Below are positions 1 through 5,670 of a stretch of DNA of 5,989 bases, one piece after another. Source of the stretch: Pseudomonadota bacterium (GTDB lineage: Bacteria > Myxococcota_A > Polyangia > Haliangiales > Haliangiaceae). The stretch is from assembly GCA_023428295.1 (NCBI GenBank), contig JAEYYV010000242.1, positions 1-5,989 on the forward strand, read 5' to 3'. Both the position numbers and the translations under genes were made by a program. Numbering within the stretch: the stretch's first letter is position 1; every line of letters starts with the position of its first letter. A model generated the notes under the pieces. It did not search any database. It was not told where the DNA came from and worked only from the letters and a program-made list of their open reading frames with translations.

Positions 1-114
1 CTCCGCGACGTGCTGCCGCGTATGACTCGCAAGGTGCGACTGCTCGATCTAGCTCAGCTGCTACCGTCGCGATGGGCCGCAGCGCCCGCCGCGAATCAAA
101 CCGCGGCGACCTGA
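1..114 (+). pseudogene. IS66-family transposase, C-terminal fragment
   Basis: The first frame of the window is open from the edge to a TGA at 112-114 and encodes 37 residues. They begin LRDVLPRM and continue through D-x-A-x-LLPSRW. This matches the end of the IS66 transposase C-terminal domain (typically YLRDVL-x-R ... D-x-LLPWxW), which is known from memory of the family. Only the tail is visible, so whether the rest of the transposase is intact beyond the left edge is unknown. The frame ends inside the open frame of the recombinase remnant that starts at 72, which fits two unrelated fragments joined by insertion. There is no catalytic residue in the visible part. Identification rests on a short motif and is moderate. 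Confidence 0.6.
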
Positions 115-476
115 GCTTCGTTGCCTGCCACGACTACGCGGCGGTCATCAAGACGGTGATCCCGCTGCGGTCCACCGTACGCTCACTCACCAAGTACGTA
201 ACAGAAGCAGCAACAAAGTGCGCGTCGCTGCGGAACAAGCGCGTCAGTCCCCATGTCCTACGCCACACCGCTGCGATGGAGCTTCTTCGGCACGGGGTCG
301 ATCGCACGGTGATCGCATTGTGGCTAGGTCACGAATCGGTCGAGACCACTCACGTGTACCTGCACGCCGATCTCAACCTGAAGGAGCAGGCCCTCGCCAA
401 GACATCGGCGCTCGGTCTCAAGCCAGGCAGGTTTCGCGCTGACGACGACTTGGTCGCCTTCCTCGAGGCGCTCTGA
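72..476 (+). pseudogene. Tyrosine recombinase/integrase, C-terminal remnant (5'-truncated)
   Basis: This 134-codon open frame carries the C-terminal half of a tyrosine recombinase catalytic domain. Box II is HVLRHT (H61, R64), the second conserved histidine is in WLGHES (H87), and the nucleophile tyrosine is Y96 in THVYLHAD. It ends in the acidic-hydrophobic tail FLEAL. The N-terminal core-binding domain and the first catalytic arginine are missing, so it should be inactive alone. Similarity to the family becomes clear only at about residue 39 (near base 187). The earlier codons read through IS66-derived sequence, so the ATG at 72 is probably not native. The tail resembles the third recombinase of elements with three tandem recombinases (RIT type), but this is recalled, not tested. 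Its stop codon TGA touches the first copy of the repeat cluster, as expected for the last gene at the end of an element. Confidence 0.75.
169..186 (+). repeat. Possible right terminal inverted repeat of the IS66-type element
   Basis: The segment reads GGTCCACCGTACGCTCAC. Its complement starts GTGAGCGTACGGTG, resembling IS66-family ends, which usually begin GTAA followed by a GC-rich stretch. It lies 55 bp beyond the transposase stop, where the end of the element is expected. Recognisable recombinase sequence starts directly after it. The match is from memory, with GTGA in place of GTAA, so this is tentative. The left end is outside the window. Confidence 0.35.
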
Positions 477-587
477 TTATGCCGACTCGTGCTCGCGCAC
501 CACCGACAGCGCGGTCGTCGAGAACTCCTCCCAGTCGGCATAATTCGGGAGGCGGCATAATGGCGATTATGCCGACGTCGGCATAAA
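476..587. repeat. Cluster of five 11-bp repeats in alternating orientation, ending in a 20-bp palindrome
   Basis: The motif ATTATGCCGAC occurs forward at 476-486 and 566-576. Its complement GTCGGCATAAT occurs at 534-544, at 551-561 with one mismatch and at 577-587 with one mismatch. The last forward and reverse copies abut to give the perfect palindrome TTATGCCGACGTCGGCATAA at 567-586. Copies at 554-561 and 566-573 can alternatively pair as a hairpin with a 4-nt loop. The cluster begins at the stop codon of one recombinase remnant and ends exactly where the next one resumes. It is therefore most likely the terminal recombinase-binding region of the inserted element. No gene is seen between 477 and 587. 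Confidence 0.85.
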
Positions 588-866
588 CGGCACAGCTTCG
601 GAACGCACGCCGCGTTGTTCGGCGTGAACCCGTGGCGGCTCATGACGTGGATGGGCCACAAGCGAGTGGACGAGACGATGCTCTACGTCCACGTCGCCGA
701 GCAGCACCGGCGAGAGACGCCGGCTGCCGTTCTAAAAGCGGGTGCACGCGAGGTCGATCCCGACCTTCGCGTGCTCGCCATGCTTTCCGAGCGGTGCTCA
801 GCGTGGCAGCAAACTGGCAGCACGATGCGAAAAACCCACGAGACTCGTTTGAATCTCGTGGGTTAA
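588..866 (+). pseudogene. Second tyrosine integrase, C-terminal remnant interrupted by the mobile element
   Basis: From 588 the frame reads R-H-S-F-G-T-H-A-A-L-F-G-V-N-P-W-R, then WMGHKRVDETMLYVHVAE. This is the box II arginine region, the conserved H in WMGH and the tyrosine nucleophile in MLYVH of phage-type integrases. The sequence differs clearly from the first remnant, so it is a separate integrase and not a duplication. Its 5' part is absent: in-frame stop TAA 558-560 and the palindromic repeats lie just upstream, so the gene was probably split by insertion at 587/588. Any ATG inside it (for example 615) would be artefactual. Its last dozen codons run through the tRNA operon terminator and stop at TAA 864-866, so the native C-terminus may also be lost. 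It sits at the 3' end of tRNA-Asp, a common integration site class. Confidence 0.75.
828..864 (-). terminator. Intrinsic terminator of the tRNA-Val/tRNA-Asp operon
   Basis: A perfect 11-bp inverted repeat, AACCCACGAGA at 833-843 and TCTCGTGGGTT at 854-864, encloses a 10-nt loop. On the minus strand the stem runs into a stretch of five T residues (830-834) and then CGC. This is a standard Rho-independent terminator placed 6 nt after the 3' end of tRNA-Asp. On the plus strand there is no T tract, so it is oriented for the tRNA operon. Confidence 0.8.
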
Positions 867-870
867 GTCG

Positions 871-944
<74 letters not shown>

Positions 945-972
945 AGAATCGTTCAGTTTTCAGTCGTTCTCG

Positions 973-1044
973 TGGGCGAAGCAGGATTCGAACCTGCGGC
1001 CACCGCCTTGTAAGGGCGACGCTCTTCCGCTGAGCTATTCGCCC
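973..1044 (-). tRNA. tRNA-Val (anticodon TAC)
   Basis: The minus strand folds as a 72-nt cloverleaf. The acceptor GGGCGAA pairs with TTCGCCC and the discriminator is A. The D arm GCTC-AGCGGAA-GAGC is regular, the anticodon stem TCGCC/GGCGG carries loop CTTACAA with anticodon TAC, and the T arm is GCAGG-TTCGAAT-CCTGC. Anticodon TAC reads valine GTA and other GTN codons by wobble. The 3' CCA is not encoded (next bases CGA). It is the first gene after the operon promoter, with its 5' end about 20 nt from the -10 box. Confidence 0.97.
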
Positions 1045-1063
1045 GTGGCGTTCGAGGTGAAGC

Positions 1064-1092
1064 TTTCTAGTCGGCCTCACCGTGGGTGTCAA
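1064..1092 (-). promoter_or_regulatory. Sigma70-type promoter of the tRNA operon
   Basis: On the minus strand TTGACA (1087-1092) is followed after exactly 17 bp by TAGAAA (1064-1069). The -35 box is a perfect consensus match and the -10 box matches 4 of 6. Transcription would start near 1057, about a dozen bases before tRNA-Val, as usual for stable RNA genes. No other promoter is needed for either tRNA. Confidence 0.75.
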
Positions 1093-1100
1093 GGTTCGCG

Positions 1101-1129
1101 TTGACACTTCCGAGTTTCGCCCTTAGTTT
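1101..1129 (+). promoter_or_regulatory. Probable sigma70-type promoter of the leader ORF and EF-G gene
   Basis: TTGACA at 1101-1106 is a perfect -35 box. It is followed after 17 bp by TAGTTT (1124-1129), which matches the -10 consensus at only 3 positions. A start near 1136 would leave a short leader before the Shine-Dalgarno and ATG of the small ORF at 1151. The -35 box forms an inverted repeat with the -35 of the tRNA promoter (TGTCAA, 8 bp, TTGACA), so two polymerases could not easily sit there together. The perfect -35 and spacing support the call; the weak -10 limits it. Confidence 0.5.
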
Positions 1130-1150
1130 GCCCCTCCACAAGGGACACGT

Positions 1151-1261
1151 ATGACGACGCTCCATCTACAGCGCTTCGATCGTCGCGTGGCCTCCGTCGT
1201 GGAGGCGCACGCGCGCTCTACCGACTACTCCCGGCTGTCGGTCTTCCCGAATCGTCCGTAG
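1151..1261 (+). CDS. Small leader ORF (36 aa) upstream of the EF-G-like gene, function unknown
   Basis: A 36-codon ORF starts at ATG 1151, runs MTTLHLQRFDRRVASVVEAH and ends RPNRP-like as FPNRP before TAG 1259-1261. A good Shine-Dalgarno sequence, AAGGGA at 1140-1145, lies 5 nt before the ATG. The predicted promoter start is about 15 nt upstream of the ATG. The peptide is basic, has no signal sequence or membrane segment, and matches nothing I recognise. A 6-bp perfect hairpin (GCCTCC/GGAGGC, 1190-1206) lies inside it. Position, ribosome site and the 158-nt gap to the next start suggest a regulatory leader peptide, as precedes some GTPase genes such as tet(M). No stalling motif is evident. 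It could equally be a chance ORF in a long untranslated leader. Confidence 0.4.
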   Translation: MTTLHLQRFDRRVASVVEAHARSTDYSRLSVFPNRP

Positions 1262-1419
1262 ACCGCGGGGAGGCTGGTTGACCCGCGCGGCGTCCGTCTG
1301 ACGTCGCGGCGTGGTCCCGACCTCGCGGCGGCTTTGTGGCTTGCGTTTGGCTGTGCGCGACGGCGCATGGCCGGGCATCGCATTGGATCCAGTTCAAGGT
1401 TCAGGAAGGCAGGGTCACC
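1262..1419 (+). promoter_or_regulatory. Long GC-rich leader between the small ORF and the EF-G-like gene
   Basis: No gene is seen here. A 9-bp stem with one G-T wobble (1286-1294 with 1300-1308, 5-nt loop) is the strongest fold. No T tract follows it, so it is not an intrinsic terminator by itself. The segment ends with AGGAAGG (1403-1409) and AGGG (1411-1414), the latter 5 nt before the ATG at 1420. These are the ribosome binding signals that fix that start. A GTG at 1336 in the same frame is not used in my reading. Confidence 0.4.
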
Positions 1420-3462
1420 ATGACCCGAAGGATCGCTATCGACCGAATTCGCAACATCGGAATCATCGCTCACGTGGACGCGGGCAAGACCACGCTCACC
1501 GAGCGCGTCCTGTTCTACACGGGGCGCATTCACCAGGCGCACAACGAGGTCCATCTCGGAAACGCCACCACGGATTTCGATCCGATCGAACAGCGCAAGG
1601 GCATCACGATCTTCGCGGCAGCCGTGACGGCTGACTGGAAGGATCATCGCGTTCATCTGATCGACACGCCGGGACACGTGGACTTCACCATCGAGGTGGA
1701 GCGCTCGTTGCGCGTGCTCGACGGCGCGGTGGTGGTGCTCGATGGCGTTGCGGGCGTGGAGCCGCAGACCGAGACGGTATGGCGTCAGGCGGACAGACAT
1801 CGCGTTCCGCGATTGGTGTTCGTCAACAAGCTGGATCGTGTCGGCGCGGACTTCGAACGCGCGCTCGAGGACGTGCGCACGCGACTGGGTGCGAATGCGA
1901 TCGCTGTGCAGTGGCCGATCTACGAGAAGAGCGAAGACGGCGACGGCAGCGACGTGCTCGCGGGCGTGATCGATCTGGTCGCGATGGAAGAAGTGCGCTG
2001 GACGGGCCAGGGCCCGTCGACGCCGGTGAGGACAAAGGTCACGCCGGCGATGCTCTCTGAAAGCGTGGTCAGGTTGCGTGAACGATTGTTGGACGCGTGC
2101 GCCGACGAGGATCCGTCGGTGATGGCGGCCGTGATCGAGGGACGCGAGACGGACGTGGACACGGCGACGCTGTGGGCCGCGTTGCGCAAGGCGACACTGC
2201 GGGGTGCGGTCGTTCCGGTGTTGGCCGGATCGGCGTACAAGCACCGCGGCGTGGAGACGTTGCTCGACGCGATCGTGGCGGTGTTGCCGTCGCCGCGTGA
2301 TCGTGGCGTACCCGAGGCGCCGTTGGCGGCGTTGGGCTTCAAGGTCGTGTTCGATGGACACGGACAGCTGACGTTTGTCCGCGTGTACTCGGGTGCGCTC
2401 GAGAAGGGCATGACCGTGTTGGCCAAGCGTGCGGGGCGAACGCTTCGCATCGGGCGGCTCGTGCAGCTCATGGCGGATCGACGCGAGGAGGTGTCGCGCC
2501 TCGAGGCGGGTGAGATCGGTGCGGTGATCGGGTTGCCGATCGCGGGCGGTGAGACGTTGTGCTCGCCGGATGCGCCGCTCGAGCTCGAGTCGATCGTGGC
2601 GCCCGAGCCCGTCATGCGCGTGGCCGTGGAGGCGAAGAACTCCGACGACCGCGAGCGGCTGGGCATCGCGCTCGGACGCATGATCGCGGCGGATCCGTCG
2701 CTGCGCATCGAGACGGATAACGAGACCGGGCAGACGCTGTTGGCCGGCATGGGGCAGCTGCATCTCGAGATCGCCGTGGAGCGACTCGCGACGGAGCACC
2801 GCGTGCAGGTCGTGACGGGCAAGCCGCTCGTCGCGTATCACTCGACGCTGCGCAAGCTCGTGCGCGTGGACTACCGGCACGTGAAGCAAGGCGGAGGACC
2901 TGGACAGTGGGCGCGCGTCGTCCTCGAGGTCGGGCCCGCCGAGCGTGGTGCGGGCTTCGTGTTCGAAGATCGCATCAAGGGCGGCGCGATCACGCGCGAG
3001 TACATCCGCGGCGTGGAGCGCGGGGTACGTGATGCGATGGAGAACGGCCTCTTGGGCGGACATCGCGTGGTGGATGTTCGCGCCACGTTGCTCGACGGCG
3101 AGATGCACTCGAATGACTCCAGCGAGCTGGCGTTCCAGACCGCGGGGATGTTCGCGTTCCGTCAAGCTGCCGCGCAGGCGGCGCCGGTCCTGCTCGAGCC
3201 CGTCATGCTCCTCGAGGTGACGTGTCCCGAGCCAGATGTCGGTAGCGTCATCGGCGACGTGGGCCGGCGGCGAGGGCAGGTGCTCGGCATCGAAGCGCGT
3301 CGTGACGATCGCGTCGTGCGCGCCGAAGTTCCGTTGGCGGAGTCGTTTGGCTACGCCGATTCGCTCGGCTCGCTCACGCACGGTCGCGGACGGTTCACAC
3401 TCGAGCCGGCACGATATGACGTCGTGTCCGACTCGGTCATGAAGGCGATCGCGAAGCAGTAA
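1420..3462 (+). CDS. fusA: Elongation factor G-like translational GTPase (EF-G paralogue)
   Basis: This 680-residue protein is close to the normal EF-G length of about 690-700 and has all five domains. It should be cytosolic, acting on the ribosome in GTP-driven translocation or, as in some paralogues, in recycling. The GTPase motifs are complete: AHVDAGKT (17-24), KGIT with T63, DTPGH (82-86, catalytic H86), NKLD (136-139) and GSAYK (270-274). Domain II spans about 305-385, domain III contains GMGQLHLE (443-450), domain IV about 471-595 and domain V contains RRRGQ (616-620). At the domain IV tip, H563 is kept in loop II, but loop I is GGGPGQ (491-496), where EF-G usually has GGRGQ or similar. 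I chose ATG 1420 because MTRRIAIDRIRNIGIIAH aligns with EF-G N-termini and AGGG lies just upstream. There are no rpsL, rpsG or tuf genes beside it, so it is probably a second copy and not the str-operon gene. A leader ORF, a divergent tRNA promoter, and a terminator at 3548-3588 frame it. Confidence 0.9.
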   Translation: MTRRIAIDRIRNIGIIAHVDAGKTTLTERVLFYTGRIHQAHNEVHLGNATTDFDPIEQRKGITIFAAAVTADWKDHRVHLIDTPGHVDFTIEVERSLRVLDGAVVVLDGVAGVEPQTETVWRQADRHRVPRLVFVNKLDRVGADFERALEDVRTRLGANAIAVQWPIYEKSEDGDGSDVLAGVIDLVAMEEVRWTGQGPSTPVRTKVTPAMLSESVVRLRERLLDACADEDPSVMAAVIEGRETDVDTATLWAALRKATLRGAVVPVLAGSAYKHRGVETLLDAIVAVLPSPRDRGVPEAPLAALGFKVVFDGHGQLTFVRVYSGALEKGMTVLAKRAGRTLRIGRLVQLMADRREEVSRLEAGEIGAVIGLPIAGGETLCSPDAPLELESIVAPEPVMRVAVEAKNSDDRERLGIALGRMIAADPSLRIETDNETGQTLLAGMGQLHLEIAVERLATEHRVQVVTGKPLVAYHSTLRKLVRVDYRHVKQGGGPGQWARVVLEVGPAERGAGFVFEDRIKGGAITREYIRGVERGVRDAMENGLLGGHRVVDVRATLLDGEMHSNDSSELAFQTAGMFAFRQAAAQAAPVLLEPVMLLEVTCPEPDVGSVIGDVGRRRGQVLGIEARRDDRVVRAEVPLAESFGYADSLGSLTHGRGRFTLEPARYDVVSDSVMKAIAKQ

Positions 3463-3529
3463 CCGATCGCGAAGCAGTAAACCGATCGCGAGAAGGAACC
3501 GATCGCGAGAAGGAACCGATCACGACACG
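3445..3529 (+). repeat. Short tandem repeat spanning the EF-G stop codon
   Basis: The unit CGATCGCGAAGCAGTAA ends the gene (3446-3462, with the stop TAA) and is repeated exactly at 3464-3480. It is followed by two identical 17-bp variants, CCGATCGCGAGAAGGAA, at 3482-3498 and 3499-3515, and a decayed partial copy from 3516. Each full unit contains the overlapping palindromes CGATCG and TCGCGA. The array fills most of the gap between the stop and the terminator. Slippage duplication of the gene's 3' end explains it; no protein function is implied. Confidence 0.85.
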
Positions 3530-3547
3530 TTTGATTTGTAATGGACT

Positions 3548-3588
3548 GGGCCCGGTGGCGGAGAGCTACCGGGCTCGTTGTTTTTCTT
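3548..3588 (+). terminator. Intrinsic terminator of the EF-G-like gene
   Basis: GCCCGGT (3550-3556) pairs with ACCGGGC (3568-3574). The stem extends inward (GGC with GCT) and outward to about 12 bp, leaving a 5-nt loop. It is followed by TCGTTGTTTTTCTT, a clear T-rich tract on the plus strand. It lies 85 bp after the stop codon. The stem contains the stop codon of the convergent kinase gene and the T tract encodes the kinase's last residues. On the minus strand no T tract follows the stem, so it terminates mainly plus-strand transcription. Confidence 0.85.
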
Positions 3589-5638
3589 GCAGCCGATGCG
3601 ACACGGCCCACGCGAACTCGTCGGCGGTGTGCGGCTTGGGGATGAGATCGCCGAAGTTGTGCCGGCGCGCGGTCTCCATGTCCTCGGGACGCGCGTAGCC
3701 CGACGTGAGGATCACCGTGATGTCCGGCCGGAGGCGCAGCACCTCGTCGAGCAGCATGATGCCCGACATGCCCGGCATCGCGAGATCGCTGATCACCGCG
3801 TCGAAGGCGCTCGGGTCCGCGCGGAACTCCTCGAGGGCGCGGTTTGGGTTCGAGCGTCCCACGACGCGATAGCCGAGCTTCGTGAGCAGCCGCGTACCGA
3901 GGAAGACCATCGCGTCCTCGTCGTCGACGAGCAGGATGCGCTCGCCGCGTCCCGGGGTGGTGGGCACCTTCTCGCCCTCGACGCGCGGGAAGTAGAGGGA
4001 GAACGTGGTGCCTTTGCCGATCTCGCTCTGCACCGTGATGGCTCCGCCGTGCCCGCGCACGATCGCGTGCACGATGGACAGGCCGAGGCCGGTGCCTTCA
4101 CTCGCGGGCTTCGTCGTGAAGAACGGATCGAACACGCGCGCGAGCGTGGCCTCATCCATGCCGACGCCGGAGTCTTCGACAGAGAGACGCAGGTAACGGC
4201 CCTCGGGGAGATCGAGCATCGGGCGACCCGTGTGCGTGTACGGCGCGAGCGTGATGTCGATCGAGGAGGCCTTCGCGTGCACCGCGTTGGTGACGAGGTT
4301 GACGACGATCTGATGGAGCTGCGTCGCATCGAACATCGTCATGAGCGGTTCGGAGGGCAGGTGCGTGCGCACTTGCACGCGCGCGGCGGCGCGACCGACG
4401 AGCGCGACCGCTTCCTCGATCACCGGGCGCATGTCGCCGAGGTCCTTGCGCGCGTCTTGCTTGCGCGCGAACTGAAGGATCTGGCGCACGAGCTTGGTCG
4501 CGCGCTGCGTGGCGGACTGGATATCGGCGATGCAGTCGCGCACTTCGCTGATGGGAAGGTCGGGCTCGGCAGCGATCGCGGCGTTCGACGAGATGGCAGC
4601 GAGCACGTTGTTGAAGTCGTGTGCGATGCCGCTCGCGAGCGTACCGAGGGCTTGCAGTCGCTGGTTCTGCTGGAGCTGCGTCTCGAGCGCGCGGCGATCG
4701 GTTTCAGCTTGGCGCAGCCCGGTGATGTCGATGTCCATGCACACCACGCATGTCTCGTCGCCGCCGAGCGGGATCTGAAACACCGTCGAGAGCACCGATC
4801 CTGCCGAGCCGTCGCCGCGGCGATACGTGTACTCGGTGGGCGGCGTGGGCTGGCCGCTCGCGGCGAGCTCGCGCGTGTGAGCGAAGCGCTCGTCCTCGGC
4901 GGGCGAGAAGAAGCCGATCTCGCGCAGCGTCTTGCCGATCACCGCGCTCGCGTTCCAGCCGTACATCTGGAGCGACGCGCGATTGCAGAACGTGATGCGA
5001 CCGTGGTCGTCGTACCACTGGATCGCCACGTTCGGCGTGTGCTCGATGACCGCGCGCAACCGCTCTTCACTCTTGCGCAGCGCGTTCGCCATCGAGGTGG
5101 CGCGCTCCTCGCGCTCGCGAAGTGCGCGCGTGGTGGAGTCGTGGATGATCGCCATCGCCGCGAGCTGCGTGGCTTCGTCCACGAGCCGCCGATCGTCGTC
5201 GGAGGGGCCGCGTGGCTCGCGGTAGTACATCGCGAACGTACCGAGGACCTTGTCGTCCGAGATGATCGGCGTGGACCAACAGGCGCGCACCCCGAAGCGC
5301 AGCGCGATGTCGCGATAGTCGGCCCAGTTCGGATGCGTGGCGATGTCCTCGACGATCACCGGGCGCTTCAAGAAGGCGGCGGCTCCACACGATCCGGCGT
5401 TCGGGCCGATCGGCTGCCCCTCGAGCGCGTGCAGGTACTCCGGATCCATGCTCGGTGCGGCGCCATTGCGAACGCGCGTTCCCGTCTCGTCGACGAGCAG
5501 GATCGTGCAGGTCATGTCCTGCCCGAACTCCTCGATCAAGCGGACGATCGACTCGAGAGACTCGGAGAGCGGCGCGCGATTGACGATCCGCGCGAGGATC
5601 GCGTACTCGCCGCGATAGAAGGCCTCCAACTGCGCCAC
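3566..5638 (-). CDS. Hybrid sensor histidine kinase (GAF-PAS-HisKA-HATPase-REC)
   Basis: This 690-residue soluble kinase should sense a cytoplasmic signal, autophosphorylate and pass the phosphate to its own receiver. A GAF domain covers about 20-165, with the typical GSCGAAAFLKRPVIVEDIA and ACWSTPI segments. A charged helical linker follows (about 168-198), then a PAS domain with its C-terminal motif (195-310) and a second helix. The dimerisation domain has the H-box IAHDFNN with phospho-acceptor H340. The ATPase domain shows the N-box (N447, N451), DSGVGM (489-494), FDPFFTTK (503-510) and GTGLGL (515-520). The receiver starts near 567, with acidic pair D572/D573, phosphorylation site D618, T645 and K668. 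There is no transmembrane segment, DNA-binding output or HPt domain, so it needs an unseen partner. The start is GTG with no clear Shine-Dalgarno; an in-frame stop lies 9 nt upstream of it, so the N-terminus cannot extend further. It follows the nuclease-like gene by 97 nt on the same strand. Confidence 0.92.
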   Translation of the reverse strand: MAQLEAFYRGEYAILARIVNRAPLSESLESIVRLIEEFGQDMTCTILLVDETGTRVRNGAAPSMDPEYLHALEGQPIGPNAGSCGAAAFLKRPVIVEDIATHPNWADYRDIALRFGVRACWSTPIISDDKVLGTFAMYYREPRGPSDDDRRLVDEATQLAAMAIIHDSTTRALREREERATSMANALRKSEERLRAVIEHTPNVAIQWYDDHGRITFCNRASLQMYGWNASAVIGKTLREIGFFSPAEDERFAHTRELAASGQPTPPTEYTYRRGDGSAGSVLSTVFQIPLGGDETCVVCMDIDITGLRQAETDRRALETQLQQNQRLQALGTLASGIAHDFNNVLAAISSNAAIAAEPDLPISEVRDCIADIQSATQRATKLVRQILQFARKQDARKDLGDMRPVIEEAVALVGRAAARVQVRTHLPSEPLMTMFDATQLHQIVVNLVTNAVHAKASSIDITLAPYTHTGRPMLDLPEGRYLRLSVEDSGVGMDEATLARVFDPFFTTKPASEGTGLGLSIVHAIVRGHGGAITVQSEIGKGTTFSLYFPRVEGEKVPTTPGRGERILLVDDEDAMVFLGTRLLTKLGYRVVGRSNPNRALEEFRADPSAFDAVISDLAMPGMSGIMLLDEVLRLRPDITVILTSGYARPEDMETARRHNFGDLIPKPHTADEFAWAVSHRLQEKQRAR

Positions 5639-5670
5639 GTGTCGATACTAAGTCGGCACGACGGAGGGGA

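Larger units (their letters stand above)
1..587 (+). mobile_element. Right end of a nested, decayed mobile element (IS66 inside a tyrosine-recombinase element)
   Basis: The stretch combines an IS66 transposase tail, a possible IS66 end at 169-186, a truncated tyrosine recombinase, and a repeat cluster that closes at 587. Directly after it, the coding frame of another integrase resumes at a conserved codon. This supports 587/588 as the outer boundary of the inserted element. The left boundary lies outside the window. The element type could be a recombinase-in-trio (RIT) element, judging from the recombinase tail and palindromic ends. Only one recombinase fragment is visible, so this remains an inference. 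Confidence 0.5.

Noticed and set aside
476..587. Repeat cluster as a CRISPR array or an intrinsic terminator
   Set aside because: The units are 11 bp, alternate in orientation and lack uniform spacers, so it is not CRISPR. No T tract follows the palindromes.
1336..1419. GTG start at 1336, adding 28 residues to the EF-G-like protein
   Set aside because: The extra residues match nothing in EF-G. The ATG at 1420 has a well-placed AGGG and gives the family's normal N-terminus.
1225..3381. A 718-codon open frame on the minus strand opposite the EF-G-like gene
   Set aside because: It is rich in R, H and L with no recognisable motif. It is the usual antisense shadow of a high-GC gene whose plus-strand product is unmistakable.
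3445..3529. Tandem repeats after the EF-G gene as an iteron-type origin or CRISPR
   Set aside because: The units are too short and contiguous, with no spacers, no AT-rich region and no replication gene. They derive from the gene's own 3' end.
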